Origin: Thermococcus sp.
GTDB taxonomy: Archaea; Methanobacteriota_B; Thermococci; Thermococcales; Thermococcaceae
Assembly (NCBI GenBank): GCA_027001105.1
Contig: JALTMZ010000106.1
Span: forward strand, 1-5,175
DNA: 5,175 bases
Reading direction: 5' to 3'
The notes below the pieces were generated by a model. That model saw only the letters and a list, made by a program, of their open reading frames with translations, was not told where the DNA came from and searched no databases. A program made the position numbers and the translations under genes. This document shows, in pieces, positions 1 through 5,175 of the stretch (position 1 is the first letter of the stretch; the number at the start of each line of letters is the position of its first letter).

Positions 1-36
1 AATTTTCTAATCATAATTATATAATCAAGATTATAG

Positions 37-49
37 TTTTTAAAAATTT
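37..49 (+). promoter_or_regulatory. Probable TATA box of gcvT
   Basis: A T-run followed by an A-run (TTTTTAAAAATTT) sits in very AT-rich sequence. An archaeal TATA element here would place the transcription start about 25 bases downstream, near 65-72, giving a leader of roughly 35 bases before the ATG at 105. The position is inferred. The whole leader is AT-rich, so other TATA-like words, such as the one near 16-24, cannot be excluded. Confidence 0.45.
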
Positions 50-95
50 CGGCATAATGAAAAGGGTTATATTATCATCGAAGCAATTCAATTTG

Positions 96-100
96 GGTGG
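96..100 (+). promoter_or_regulatory. Ribosome binding site deciding the gcvT start
   Basis: GGTGG lies four bases before the ATG at 105 and resembles the GGTGA core that pairs with the archaeal 16S 3' end. The in-frame upstream ATG at 57 is preceded only by TTTCGGCATA and has no comparable site, which favours 105. Confidence 0.65.
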
Positions 101-104
101 TATC

Positions 105-1298
105 ATGAAGAGGGTTCACCTTTTTGACTGGCATAAAGCACATGCTAAGAAGGTTGAGGAGTTTGCTGGCTGGGAGATGCCAATCTGGTATTCAAGCATA
201 AAAGAGGAGCATTTGGCTGTTAGAAATGGCGTTGGGATTTTTGACGTCTCACACATGGGAGAAATCATCTTTAAGGGTAAAGATGCCTTAAAGTTTCTCC
301 AGTACGTTACAACAAACGATATCTCAAAACCCCCAGCTATAAGCGGAACTTATACACTCGTTCTGAACGAAAGAGGGGCTGTTAAGGACGAAACTTTGGT
401 CTTCAATATGGGCAACGATACATACATGATGGTCTGTGACAGCGATGCCTTTGAAAAGCTCTACGCGTGGTTCATTAGCATTAAGAGGGCAATTGAGCAA
501 TACACCGAACTGGACTTGGAGATAGAGAACAAAACCTACGATATGGCAATGTTCTCAATTCAAGGGCCCAAAGCAAAGGACATAGCCATGGAGCTCTTTG
601 GAATCGACATAAACCAGCTCTGGTGGTTCCAAGCTAAAGAGGTTGAACTTGATGGGATAAAGATGATTCTCTCAAGGAGCGGCTACACAGGTGAGAACGG
701 ATTTGAGGTTTACTTTGAGGATGCAAATCCATATCATCCCGATCCAGAGAAGAGGGGGAAGCCGGAGAAGGCCCTCTACGTTTGGGAGAAGATTCTTGAA
801 GTTGGGGCTAAATACGGCATAAAGCCCTGTGGACTCGGAGCGAGAGATACACTCAGGTTGGAAGCCGGATATACACTCTATGGAAACGAGACGAAAGAGC
901 TGCAGCTTTTGAGCACGGACATTGATGAGGTTACTCCACTTCAGGCAAACTTGGAGTTTGCGATCTTCTGGGACAAGGAGTTCATAGGAAAAGAGGCTCT
1001 ACTCAAGCAGAAAGAGAGAGGACTGCCGAGCAAGATGGTGCACTTCAAGATGGTTGACAAGGGCATTCCAAGAGCCGGCTATAAGGTTTACAAAGACGGA
1101 AAAGAGATTGGAGAAGTCACGAGCGGTACAATGTCACCGCTCTTAGGCATAGGAATTGGAATTGCATTCGTTAAACCAGAATATGCTGTTCCTGGAGTTG
1201 AGATTGAAGTAGAGATCAGAGGACAGAAGAAGAAAGCGGTAACTGTTTCACCACCATTCTACGACCCGAAGAAGTACGGAGCATTTAGAGAGGAGTGA
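105..1298 (+). CDS. gcvT: Aminomethyltransferase, glycine cleavage system T-protein
   Basis: The gene encodes a 397-residue cytosolic T-protein. It transfers the methylene carbon from aminomethyl-lipoyl H-protein to tetrahydrofolate, releasing ammonia and forming 5,10-methylene-THF. The sequence is recognisable throughout: FAGWEMP near residues 20-26, FDVSHMGE at 46-53, the KDE segment at 94-96 whose Asp95 matches the conserved folate-site Asp of the family, [14 protein letters not shown] at 190-203, and [13 protein letters not shown] at 243-255. The C-terminal GcvT barrel region runs from about 310 to the end. A short insert around 206-222 ([13 protein letters not shown]) is a feature I recall from thermococcal GcvT. 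Length is normal for the family. I chose ATG 105 over the in-frame ATG 57 because of the ribosome binding site, the predicted promoter position, and the family N-terminus, which begins [10 protein letters not shown]. No gcvH or gcvP is visible in the window. A hairpin terminator follows two bases after the stop codon. Confidence 0.95.
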   Translation: MKRVHLFDWHKAHAKKVEEFAGWEMPIWYSSIKEEHLAVRNGVGIFDVSHMGEIIFKGKDALKFLQYVTTNDISKPPAISGTYTLVLNERGAVKDETLVFNMGNDTYMMVCDSDAFEKLYAWFISIKRAIEQYTELDLEIENKTYDMAMFSIQGPKAKDIAMELFGIDINQLWWFQAKEVELDGIKMILSRSGYTGENGFEVYFEDANPYHPDPEKRGKPEKALYVWEKILEVGAKYGIKPCGLGARDTLRLEAGYTLYGNETKELQLLSTDIDEVTPLQANLEFAIFWDKEFIGKEALLKQKERGLPSKMVHFKMVDKGIPRAGYKVYKDGKEIGEVTSGTMSPLLGIGIGIAFVKPEYAVPGVEIEVEIRGQKKKAVTVSPPFYDPKKYGAFREE

Positions 1299-1300
1299 AG

Positions 1301-1358
1301 CAAACTTCGCCTACGCGAAGTTTGATCAAGGTTCGTGTATCTTTTTATTTCATTTTTT
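1301..1358 (+). terminator. Perfect hairpin followed by T-tracts, probable gcvT terminator
   Basis: A 10-bp perfect inverted repeat (CAAACTTCGC / GCGAAGTTTG, 1301-1310 and 1315-1324) closes a four-base CTAC loop two bases after the gcvT stop. T-tracts follow at 1342-1346, 1348-1350 and 1353-1358. Archaeal termination mainly needs the T-tracts, so the hairpin may add stability or be a separate element. The gene on the other side is convergent, which fits a terminator here. Confidence 0.65.
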
Positions 1359-1393
1359 ACCTGTGCTTTCATTCTTGTGTGCTGTTTTGAGAA

Positions 1394-1435
1394 TGTTCAA
1401 CTGTAAGTGCGCTATCGCGCAATGGAGAATGAACA
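1394..1435. other. GC-rich nested inverted repeat of unknown role
   Basis: An inner 5-bp stem (TGCGC 1408-1412, GCGCA 1417-1421, loop TATC) lies inside an outer 6-bp complementary pair (TGTTCA 1394-1399, TGAACA 1430-1435), separated by eight unpaired bases on each side. GC-rich islands in AT-rich hyperthermophile intergenic DNA often mark structured RNA, but no known RNA family is recognised here and no clear promoter was assigned. It could also be chance. Confidence 0.3.
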
Positions 1436-1486
1436 CATTAAGAATTTCAGATTTGAATATGAAAGCCAGGGTCTAATACTATCCTT

Positions 1487-1492
1487 AAAAAA
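1487..1492 (-). terminator. T-run downstream of taw3
   Basis: Six A residues on the + strand read as TTTTTT on the minus strand, about 55 bases after the taw3 stop. A plain T-run is the usual archaeal termination signal. No stem-loop accompanies it, so the call is weak. Confidence 0.35.
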
Positions 1493-1546
1493 TGAGATGC
1501 TACGCCCTCACGACCCTTGAAAGCAAACTATTTCATTCTTCAAACT

Positions 1547-2158
1547 TTAAAATTTACTTTTGATCTCCCAAAACAGCTCATCCTCGCCAAGTTCATCTTT
1601 CAGCTTTTCAAAGTTTTCTTTAAGCCTCGGGAGGCGAGATTTTGCCCTGATGAGCATTGAATTACCCAACTCAACAGCAAATTTGAGATACTCATCATCA
1701 ACCAGCACTTTACCATCTTTCCCCAAAGGTGCCGTCAGATACTCGGTTCCGTTTATCTCTACAAGAATTCTCTCTTTCACAGCTTTGAATGTTGTATATT
1801 TAAAGCCAGAGGCCAAACCAAGTTCATGAAGCTTTTTAGCCACATTAAAGCTCTCTGCAACTATATGGAAAATTGGTGGCTGAGATTTTAGGAAGATGAA
1901 GCCCCTTTGAGCTTTCTTTAGACTTTCTTTTGCCTCCTCAAATGTTATTGGTCTGTGCTCCTTTATGAGCCACCTGCTTAATGGTTTGGCTCCTAAATCA
2001 GGCTCCTCTATGATTCCAATTCTACCGGAGCATGAGCTTGTGGTGTAAACGCCCTTAATTGAATTGATTAGCATGAGTAGATCAGTAATATCCTCATCAA
2101 CTTTTTTCTCTCTTATTGCTGTGAACAAACTTCGGAGGGCTTCTCTCTTGGCTTTCAT
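1547..2158 (-). CDS. taw3: Taw3, tRNA(Phe) wyosine-derivative N4-methyltransferase (TYW3 family)
   Basis: The 203-residue protein matches the TYW3/Taw3 family. These cytosolic enzymes use S-adenosylmethionine to methylate N4 of the 7-aminocarboxypropyl-demethylwyosine intermediate at G37 of tRNA-Phe. Visible hallmarks, numbered from the chosen start, are the SSCSGR motif at 41-46, W63 within SRWLIKEH, the segment LKSQPPIFHIV at 90-100, and the alternating strand/helix region AESFNVAKKLHELGLASGF to about 119. The C-terminal third (about 154-203) is helical and charged. Length is usual for archaeal members. ATG 2158 is preferred over the in-frame GTG at 2176: GGGGTGA lies seven bases before ATG 2158, and the predicted transcription start falls at about 2174, leaving a leader of only about 16 bases. 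The gene is convergent with gcvT and divergent from tRNA-His. The substrate assignment is family knowledge, not visible in the sequence. Confidence 0.9.
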   Translation of the reverse strand: MKAKREALRSLFTAIREKKVDEDITDLLMLINSIKGVYTTSSCSGRIGIIEEPDLGAKPLSRWLIKEHRPITFEEAKESLKKAQRGFIFLKSQPPIFHIVAESFNVAKKLHELGLASGFKYTTFKAVKERILVEINGTEYLTAPLGKDGKVLVDDEYLKFAVELGNSMLIRAKSRLPRLKENFEKLKDELGEDELFWEIKSKF

Positions 2159-2165
2159 TCCGATT

Positions 2166-2172
2166 TCACCCC
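2166..2172 (-). promoter_or_regulatory. Ribosome binding site deciding the taw3 start
   Basis: On the minus strand GGGGTGA lies seven bases before ATG 2158. It falls inside the reading frame that would open at GTG 2176, so it supports the internal ATG as the true start. Confidence 0.75.
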
Positions 2173-2197
2173 TCACAGCTCAGCTGATTTAAAACTC

Positions 2198-2206
2198 TAT
2201 AAATTC
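2198..2206 (-). promoter_or_regulatory. Probable TATA box of taw3
   Basis: The minus strand reads GGAATTTATAGAG here, a TATA-like element about 40-48 bases before ATG 2158. A start about 25 bases downstream falls near 2174, just before the ribosome binding site, giving a short-leader transcript. Confidence 0.5.
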
Positions 2207-2257
2207 CAGGTTAAATTAGATTAAATGCCCTGAGGTTTGTTCTTTGATGTATTTTGG

Positions 2258-2272
2258 CGAAAACTTTATAAA
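2258..2272 (+). promoter_or_regulatory. BRE and TATA box of tRNA-His
   Basis: CGAAAAC followed by TTTATAAA forms a good archaeal BRE/TATA pair. The TATA part (2265-2272) is about 30 bases before the tRNA 5' end, so transcription would begin just upstream of the mature tRNA. This is the clearest promoter in the window. Confidence 0.75.
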
Positions 2273-2299
2273 GATATCCCAAAAAGTTAAGCTGGAAGT

Positions 2300-2377
2300 G
2301 GCCGGGGTGGTGTAGCCTGGTTAGCACAGGGGACTGTGGATCCCCTAGCCCGGGTTCAAATCCCGGCCCCGGCCCCA
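2300..2377 (+). tRNA. tRNA-His (anticodon GTG) with encoded G-1 and CCA
   Basis: A full cloverleaf folds by eye. The acceptor stem is GCCGGGG (2301-2307) with CCCCGGC (2367-2373). The D stem is GTGT (2310-2313) with GCAC (2324-2327). The anticodon stem is GGGGA (2329-2333) with TCCCC (2341-2345), closing the loop CTGTGGA with anticodon GTG at 2336-2338. The T stem is CCGGG (2350-2354) with CCCGG (2362-2366) around TTCAAAT. Two identity features support histidine: a G at 2300 immediately before the acceptor stem (the G-1 characteristic of tRNA-His), facing the discriminator C at 2374. The 3' CCA is encoded at 2375-2377. There is no intron. The strongly GC-rich stems fit a hyperthermophile. A strong TATA box lies upstream; the nearest T-run after it is the short TTTT at 2384-2387. 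Confidence 0.97.
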
Positions 2378-2554
2378 TAACAATTTTACCTGAAGTATAG
2401 CTGCCTTTTCTCTCAAATGCAATATATCGTTTGATTGCTTTTAGCAGATCTTTGCACTATAGAAAACATGATGATCTATTAAATTCCCCTTCAGGGTTTT
2501 GTTATTTTTTAGAAGCCTTATAATTGCTGCAAGTTTTTGAAAAAATCAGATAAA

Positions 2555-2565
2555 TAAATTTTTAT
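2555..2565 (+). promoter_or_regulatory. Probable TATA box of the KaiC-like gene
   Basis: TAAATTTTTATG lies about 35-45 bases before ATG 2600 in AT-rich spacer. A start about 25 bases downstream would give a leader of only some 10-15 bases that still includes the ribosome binding site at 2591. The position is inferred. Confidence 0.4.
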
Positions 2566-2590
2566 GTGATAAGCTACAATAGTAACAATA

Positions 2591-2595
2591 GGTGA
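2591..2595 (+). promoter_or_regulatory. Ribosome binding site of the KaiC-like gene
   Basis: GGTGA is placed four bases before ATG 2600 and seven before ATG 2603. Both spacings occur for this motif elsewhere in the window, so it does not choose between the two adjacent Met codons. Confidence 0.7.
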
Positions 2596-2599
2596 CTTA

Positions 2600-3346
2600 A
2601 TGATGAAAAAGGTAATTAAGACAGGATTGCCCGAGATAGATGCCGCCTTGGGAGGAGGATTAATTAACAGAGGAAATCTGCTGATTTCCTATGACAGGAG
2701 ATCCTTAGGATGGGTACTTGCATTAAAGATATTCAAGAATCTGTTAAATCAGATTGGAGTTGGAGTGATATTCAATACAACATTACCCCTCTCCAAGCTT
2801 AAATTAAGAGCGGGATACCTTGGCATTGATTTTGAAGAGGAAGGAGGTAAAGGGAATCTCTACATAATTGACATACTCGGATCAAAATACGATATCCCAC
2901 AAGACGAATCATATGTTTATCAGATAAAAGACTGGAGTGACGAAACAGCTCTTCCAAAGTTAATACGGCTTTATCAGGAACTTGCAACCAAAATTCCGAA
3001 AGATAAAATAATCGTGGGGCTCGTAGCAACATTAGAAGGTCTCTATCACGAATTTGGAGAGCGTTTCATGAACAATACCATTAAGGCATCGTTGGCAAGT
3101 TTCGAAAAAGGGGAATTAAAGAAACTGAATATGGTGACGATTTCACTGCTGAACAGAGAAGCAGTTCCACACCACATCACCGCATGGCTGTATAGCCTAA
3201 GTGATCAGATTATAGAGTTTACATCCCAAATGACACCTGAAGGTCTTAAAGAGACCGTAGTAATACCAAAGTCCCTACTTCCAGGTTTCAGGACAAAATG
3301 TTATACAATGAAGATCTCAGAAAAAGAGGAAGCTACTCTCTTTTGA
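2600..3346 (+). CDS. Degenerate KaiC/RadA-like (RecA-fold) protein lacking Walker motifs
   Basis: The 248-residue protein (247 if translation begins at the second Met, 2603) has the outline of a single-domain KaiC/RAD55-type ATPase. The N-terminus TGLPEIDAALGGGL (residues 8-21) is the classic entry segment of that family, normally followed by a Walker A loop. Here the loop position, about 30-38, reads SYDRRSLGW and has no GxxGxGK[ST]. The expected Walker B strand at 136-146 (KIIVGLVATLE) lacks the usual Asp. The rest of the fold seems kept: a LYIIDIL strand at 87-93, a helix around 115-132, and LYSLSDQIIEF near 197-207, which resembles the conserved 'adgvi' strand of KaiC proteins, then a C-terminal strand region. 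It probably does not hydrolyse ATP by the standard mechanism; a structural, sensory or partner-binding role is inference. It stands alone, with no kinase or regulator partner beside it on the same strand. An alternative is a Thermococcales-specific family of unknown function sharing this fold. Confidence 0.75.
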   Translation: MMKKVIKTGLPEIDAALGGGLINRGNLLISYDRRSLGWVLALKIFKNLLNQIGVGVIFNTTLPLSKLKLRAGYLGIDFEEEGGKGNLYIIDILGSKYDIPQDESYVYQIKDWSDETALPKLIRLYQELATKIPKDKIIVGLVATLEGLYHEFGERFMNNTIKASLASFEKGELKKLNMVTISLLNREAVPHHITAWLYSLSDQIIEFTSQMTPEGLKETVVIPKSLLPGFRTKCYTMKISEKEEATLF

Positions 3347-3351
3347 AATTC

Positions 3352-3356
3352 TTTTT
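3352..3356 (+). terminator. T-run after the KaiC-like gene
   Basis: CTTTTTC lies five bases after the stop codon, and a second TTTTT sits at 3422-3426 in the same convergent spacer. Either could act as an archaeal T-run terminator. No stem-loop is evident. Confidence 0.4.
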
Positions 3357-3475
3357 CATTTGCAGACTACAAGGATTTGAGTAAGGGACTTTTCAAAATA
3401 TTTCAAATGTCCTAAATATTGTTTTTATTATTCTTTGAGTACTATCCAAATCACTTACAGACTTCATCAACAATA

Positions 3476-3685
3476 TCAAAGCCTCACAACTCTAACCAAA
3501 CTGTAAACTCCCGCCTCTTCTTTGATAAGCCCTCTCTGCTTGGCAATCTCCAGCAAAGGCTTTAAATCAAGGAGCGGAATCCCATACTTGCTGCAGTTGT
3601 TCACAAGAACTGGCCAAGAAGCACTACCCCCAAAATCCCTAATCATTTTCAACAGCGCTCTCAACTCAGAAGCTTCCCTATCCAT
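3476..3685 (-). CDS. Small winged-helix-like protein, possible transcription regulator
   Basis: I do not recognise a named family for this 69-residue protein. Its predicted layout suits a minimal winged helix: helix 1 at about 2-18 (ending KMIRDFGG), helix 2 over WPVLVNNCSKYG (24-35), helix 3 over LDLKPLLEIAKQRGLI (39-54) as the likely recognition helix, then a short two-strand wing from KEEAGVYSLVRVVR (55-68). One cysteine (C31) is present; there is no membrane segment. The reading frame stays open upstream to 3784, but ATG 3685 is chosen because GGGGGAGGTGAGG lies immediately before it and the upstream extension is low-complexity and Cys/Tyr-rich. It is convergent with the KaiC-like gene and follows the amidase gene on the same strand, separated by a terminator and its own TATA box. 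A DNA-binding role is inferred from the fold only; a small protein-protein adaptor is possible. Confidence 0.75.
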   Translation of the reverse strand: MDREASELRALLKMIRDFGGSASWPVLVNNCSKYGIPLLDLKPLLEIAKQRGLIKEEAGVYSLVRVVRL

Positions 3686-3688
3686 AAC

Positions 3689-3700
3689 CTCACCTCCCCC
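3689..3700 (-). promoter_or_regulatory. Very strong ribosome binding site
   Basis: The minus strand reads GGGGGAGGTGAGG just before ATG 3685, nearly a full match to the 16S anti-Shine-Dalgarno. It is the strongest such site in the window and fixes the start of the 69-residue protein, implying efficient translation. Confidence 0.85.
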
Positions 3701-3721
3701 GTAACTCTGATTTGAAGAACA

Positions 3722-3738
3722 GTCAAAATAAAGTTGAC
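3722..3738. promoter_or_regulatory. Candidate operator: 5-7-5 inverted repeat
   Basis: GTCAA (3722-3726) and TTGAC (3734-3738) are perfect inverted copies separated by seven bases. With the TATA box at 3747-3755 reading leftward, the predicted transcription start is near 3725, so the repeat would cover roughly -13 to +3. A dimeric regulator bound there would block initiation. The small winged-helix protein encoded by the same transcript is an obvious candidate. The arms are short enough to arise by chance. Confidence 0.35.
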
Positions 3739-3746
3739 AAAACTTG

Positions 3747-3755
3747 TATTTATAA
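3747..3755 (-). promoter_or_regulatory. Probable TATA box of the winged-helix gene
   Basis: The minus strand reads AAGTTATAAATACAAG, a good TATA-like element, about 62-70 bases before ATG 3685. It predicts a start near 3725 and a leader of about 40 bases. A weaker AT-rich word (ACTTTATTTTG, 3724-3734) could instead give a shorter leader. Confidence 0.5.
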
Positions 3756-3849
3756 CTTATCATAGAGCAAGAAGTATTCAGCATTCTACACTTATAGCAA
3801 GCAGATTTTGTTTCTATTATCGAATTCTACTACTGAGTTACTTCGAGCT

Positions 3850-3861
3850 AAAAAAGAAAAA
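3850..3861 (-). terminator. T-run terminator of the amidase gene
   Basis: The minus strand reads TTTTTCTTTTTT beginning eight bases after the amidase stop codon. This is the strongest T-tract in the window in the right position and suggests the amidase and the downstream winged-helix gene are separate transcripts. Confidence 0.65.
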
Positions 3862-3868
3862 GTTTCAG

Positions 3869-5170
3869 TCAGAATGGCAAGCCATAATGCTTAACAACGA
3901 GTTCATCAATGCCGAGTTTCTCCAACAGCCGAAGCGGAACTTGCATAGAAACTTGGACTATCCCCGGCAATCTTCCAATTTCAACTGCCCCGCTTATGGT
4001 AACCCTGTTCCTAACTTCTTCAACGCTTATACCAAAGAGCTTTGCAGCCCTCTTAAAGCCATCCATCGCAGCATCATTTATGTTCGGGCCCGATCCAATT
4101 ATCTGCACCGGAGCAACTGGCTCAACTTCAATGCCAAACCTCTTTGCGAGCTTTTGAACATTATCCCATTCATCCTTCTTCCACGGTTTAGCTAATGGGG
4201 GCAGGTCTTCTTCTGGTGGAAGGAGTATCGGACCATCAAGGTTGATGTTCTTCACAACTGATACCTCCACAACACTCTCTGCAGTTACGTCGGTTGTATG
4301 TCCAGCGACTTCTCCATCTCCCTGCATTGCATGAGCATCTCCCGCGTAAACTCCTCCCCCGTCCACTTTCACTGGAGCTATTACTATGGTACCTTCCCTA
4401 ACCGCATCAACATCCAAGTGTCCATCAGTCAATTTTGTCTCATAGTCTTCTTTTGTAATTGCATATGGATGGGGTGCATCTATTAGGAAATAGCCAAAGT
4501 CACCAGCATTATGAGAATCTGGAATATCCACTGCAGGCACTGTTCCTAATTGGCCCAAAAATGGGCGAATTCTTGAAGGCACTCCAACAATATCTGCTTT
4601 TGCAAAGATGAGAATTGGGACTTGTTTTGAATTTTTAGGCAGAGCATGCCATTCCCATGCATTCTTAGCTATTTCCTCGGCAGTCTTTTTGTCAACAGTA
4701 ACTCCGATTCCCAATCCATGATCGAAGACCATTGTATAGCCGTTCACCATTTTGAATGGCGATGCAGGAGAGCCGCAGTGCTTACATCTTACGGCATCTT
4801 CCCCAATTCCCTCAACTTCAAATTCTGGCCAAGGTTCGTTACAAGAGGGGCACTTCTTTGCAACGTATGGGTCTCCTACAAAGCTCCCCTCCCTTGTCGT
4901 GTCAACACCAGAAGAGGCTGCCTTTGACAGAACCTTTATGCTTTTTATTTTTATGACAATGCCATCCCCAACCTTTGCGCCTTCTACCGCAACTGGAACA
5001 TTAACCTCATGCCCTCCTCTAATGATTGGGGTTATCATTGGCCCCCAGCATCCTGGGGCAGTAAGGAATACTATTTTTCCTCCATCAGCCACTGGGCCAA
5101 GCATTTTGGAATGCGGCCCAATAATGCCGTTTGTTTGTAGGTCATTAAAAACCTCATCTTCAACAACCAT
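3869..5170 (-). CDS. Acetamidase/formamidase family amidase with zinc-ribbon-like insert
   Basis: The 433-residue protein belongs to the FmdA/AmdA family, which hydrolyses short aliphatic amides to ammonia and a carboxylate. Visible family marks are GGHEVNVPVAVEGAKVGDGI (about 52-71), VPAVDIPDSHNAGDFG near 211-226, HLDVDAVREGTIVIAPV at 251-267, and the signature GDAHAMQGDGEVAG at 277-290, which supplies the conserved acidic and His residues. Between the N-terminal barrel strands is an insert carrying CPSC at 107-110 and CKHC at 129-132, spaced like a zinc ribbon. After 340 a C-terminal helical/strand extension follows (RFGIEVEPV to the end). No signal peptide is seen, so a cytosolic enzyme is expected. 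The actual amide substrate cannot be read from the sequence. ATG 5170 is only five bases from the window edge; no ribosome binding site is visible, so the true start may lie further upstream. A T-run terminator follows the stop. Confidence 0.88.
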   Translation of the reverse strand: MVVEDEVFNDLQTNGIIGPHSKMLGPVADGGKIVFLTAPGCWGPMITPIIRGGHEVNVPVAVEGAKVGDGIVIKIKSIKVLSKAASSGVDTTREGSFVGDPYVAKKCPSCNEPWPEFEVEGIGEDAVRCKHCGSPASPFKMVNGYTMVFDHGLGIGVTVDKKTAEEIAKNAWEWHALPKNSKQVPILIFAKADIVGVPSRIRPFLGQLGTVPAVDIPDSHNAGDFGYFLIDAPHPYAITKEDYETKLTDGHLDVDAVREGTIVIAPVKVDGGGVYAGDAHAMQGDGEVAGHTTDVTAESVVEVSVVKNINLDGPILLPPEEDLPPLAKPWKKDEWDNVQKLAKRFGIEVEPVAPVQIIGSGPNINDAAMDGFKRAAKLFGISVEEVRNRVTISGAVEIGRLPGIVQVSMQVPLRLLEKLGIDELVVKHYGLPF

Positions 5171-5175
5171 AAGAT

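Noticed and set aside
1393..1476. A 27-codon + strand ORF (starting MFNCKCAIAQW) spanning the GC-rich hairpin.
   Set aside because: It has no convincing ribosome binding site and a composition unlike a known small protein; a frame this short is expected by chance.
2061..2105. TTGATGA followed by CTGA on the minus strand, resembling C and D' boxes.
   Set aside because: It lies within the taw3 coding sequence, the C box lacks the leading purine, and no C'/D pair follows.
2300..2400. Possible integration site of a mobile element at the 3' end of tRNA-His.
   Set aside because: No second copy of the tRNA 3' end, integrase gene or element boundary is visible in the window.
2468..2500. ATGATGA resembling a C box of a C/D guide RNA downstream of tRNA-His.
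   Set aside because: No CTGA D' or D box and no C' box follow at suitable spacing, so the kink-turn architecture is absent.
3686..3784. N-terminal extension of the winged-helix frame up to an ATG at 3784.
   Set aside because: The extension runs through the predicted TATA box and the strong ribosome binding site before ATG 3685, and its residues look like translated non-coding sequence.
3734..4195. Long + strand open frame opposite the amidase 3' end.
   Set aside because: It is mostly antisense to the well-supported amidase gene, has no ribosome binding site, and its translation has no recognisable domain.

Overview
The window looks like a chromosomal segment of a hyperthermophilic archaeon of the order Thermococcales, probably a fairly AT-rich Thermococcus. 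The clues are a GcvT that matches my memory of Pyrococcus/Thermococcus GcvT almost throughout, an archaeal wybutosine-pathway protein (Taw3), purine-rich GGTGA/GGAGGTG ribosome binding sites a few bases before ATG, TATA-type promoters about 25-35 bases before predicted starts, and T-run terminators. The species assignment is from recognition only; no search was run.

Layout. 1-104: AT-rich promoter and leader. 105-1298 (+): gcvT, the aminomethyltransferase (T-protein) of glycine cleavage. 1299-1546: tail-to-tail intergenic region with a perfect 10-bp hairpin plus T-tracts (gcvT terminator) and a second, GC-rich hairpin of unknown role. 1547-2158 (-): taw3, a tRNA-Phe wyosine-derivative methyltransferase. 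2159-2299: divergent promoters for taw3 and the tRNA. 2300-2377 (+): tRNA-His(GTG) with encoded G-1 and CCA. 2378-2599: AT-rich spacer holding the promoter of the next gene and nothing else I can support. 2600-3346 (+): a KaiC/RadA-like RecA-fold protein whose nucleotide-binding motifs have decayed. 3347-3475: AT-rich convergent spacer with T-runs. 3476-3685 (-): a 69-residue winged-helix-like protein with a very strong ribosome binding site and an inverted repeat over its predicted transcription start. 3686-3868: its promoter region and the terminator of the next gene. 3869-5170 (-): an acetamidase/formamidase-family amidase with an internal four-cysteine zinc-ribbon-like insert; its start lies five bases from the window edge.

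The genes do not form one pathway. Each has its own promoter or terminator signals, and strand changes separate most of them. gcvT and the amidase both belong to one-carbon/nitrogen metabolism; taw3 and tRNA-His both concern tRNA, but Taw3 acts on tRNA-Phe, so the adjacency is probably chance. I do not see a mobile element, CRISPR array, toxin-antitoxin pair or other obvious new multi-gene system. The best leads are the degenerate KaiC-like protein, the possible autoregulatory operator of the small winged-helix gene, and the two hairpins downstream of gcvT.
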